A stretch of 64,000 bases of DNA from Ooceraea biroi (lineage: Eukaryota; Arthropoda; Insecta; Hymenoptera; Formicidae): NCBI RefSeq assembly GCF_003672135.1, contig NC_039517.1:12486601-12550600 (forward strand), given 5' to 3'. This document shows, in pieces, positions 63,522 to 64,000 of the stretch. Numbering within the stretch: position 1 is the stretch's first letter; every line of letters starts with the position of its first letter. The position numbers and the translations under genes were made by a program. Under the pieces are notes generated by a model. The model worked only from the letters and a program-made list of their open reading frames with translations, had not been told where the DNA came from and searched no databases.

Positions 63522-64000
63522 ATGGCTGGGAGCAACGATACTCGCGAGCGCGAAAAGATCGCGAGGGCGATTGAGAAAACGAGCGAATCGATCCGCAAGA
63601 AACATCGTGCTCTGAAGACCGGTATGAACGATGACGATATCGCGGTAAGGAGACACCTCGGACCTATTATCGAACCGCTGCAAAAGATCGTTGACAACTC
63701 GAGCACGCGCGCGATAAAGAACGTGGCGGTTGAAGTATCCCCGAAGCGCGAGCTGGACGTAGAACTCGCAGTACCACGCACCCCGAAGCGTGAGAAGAAG
63801 AACGTGATAAGGAGGATGATAAAGAGGAGACTAGTGAACGACTCTAAATCGAAACAGTCTCGAATCGAATCGAGCGATGCGCCGGATTCGCCAATGATAA
63901 CCTCTACGCCGCGTACGACGATCGGAGCCGTACAACCGCCGATGGATTTTCCAACCGAGGACAAGAACGTTTTCGAAACCACGAACGATTCGTTCGCGAC
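63522..64000 (+). CDS. Virus-like element protein, partial at window end, coiled-coil N terminus
   Basis: The ATG at 63522 gives MAGSNDTREREKIARAIEKT then SESIRKKHRALKTGMNDDDI; the frame is open to the window end (159 codons) without a stop. The N-terminal part is strongly helical and charged, and a Lys/Arg-rich, Ser-rich middle follows (KREKKNVIRRMIKRRLVND). It lies 15 bp after the ATPase on the same strand. The end is outside the window; I recognise no function. The antisense frame here is a shadow. Confidence 0.65.
   Translation, partial: MAGSNDTREREKIARAIEKTSESIRKKHRALKTGMNDDDIAVRRHLGPIIEPLQKIVDNSSTRAIKNVAVEVSPKRELDVELAVPRTPKREKKNVIRRMIKRRLVNDSKSKQSRIESSDAPDSPMITSTPRTTIGAVQPPMDFPTEDKNVFETTNDSFA

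Noticed and set aside
63503..63982. 159-codon minus-strand frame at the window end
   Set aside because: Antisense of the plus-strand gene that starts 15 bp after the ATPase; the plus-strand reading has better protein character.

Overview
This looks like 64 kb of insect chromosome, most likely hymenopteran and probably ant. The evidence is a background of AT-rich DNA, (TTAGG)n insect-type telomere repeats (three units at 9467-9483), and the particular mix of BEL/Pao, Gypsy, hAT and Tc1/mariner elements plus a Maverick-like viral gene block. The species assignment is inference. No bacterial gene organisation is visible. Almost every coding stretch belongs to a mobile element, and nearly all carry stops, frameshifts or nested insertions.

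Layout. 1-510 is a ~175 bp tandem repeat. 496-5939 is a minus-strand BEL/Pao retrotransposon lacking its 3' end. 5934-6164 is a foldback with a hammerhead-like core. 6354-21367 is a 15 kb minus-strand hAT element (8 bp target duplication with one mismatch) that has swollen by nested insertions: an LTR-like block (6857-8718), two concentric inverted repeats (9024-9962), a TTAA-flanked 8.2 kb interval (9983-18154) and a 5'-truncated LINE (19304-20282). The TTAA interval itself holds an Ulp1-like protease fragment, a giant palindrome with 956 bp arms, and a LINE copy that keeps ORF1 but has no ORF2. 21388-26550 is a plus-strand Gypsy 3' half, cut by a 1.26 kb mariner (21960-23220) and, in its LTR, by a palindromic mariner (24162-26396).

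28037-30040 is a second long-armed mariner. 30045-40258 is a minus-strand Gypsy split in RNase H by a 4.75 kb hAT (32197-36945) with a perfect 8 bp duplication. 40453-44877 is a third hAT, again with a perfect duplication, which appears to sit in a short intron of a candidate plus-strand gene (exons near 40385-40405, 44927-45179 and 45332-45445). 45600-48452 is a plus-strand Gypsy, followed by an LTR-like GC-rich block and microsatellites. 51575-57293 holds a degenerate CACTA-like transposon with an unusual 1.28 kb inverted repeat.

57617-64000 (running off the window) is the most notable part: a compact virus-like gene block of the Maverick/Polinton-adintovirus kind. It has a candidate major capsid protein, a penton-like protein, an adenain-type cysteine protease, a phospholipase-A2 domain protein and a packaging ATPase, plus four family-unknown genes. 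Seven genes point left and two right, apparently from one short divergent promoter with a palindromic TATA box. The major capsid candidate and several small genes are open, while the ATPase, penton-like gene and leftmost gene are broken, so this is a decaying endogenous copy. DNA polymerase B and integrase are not in the window and may lie beyond 64000.
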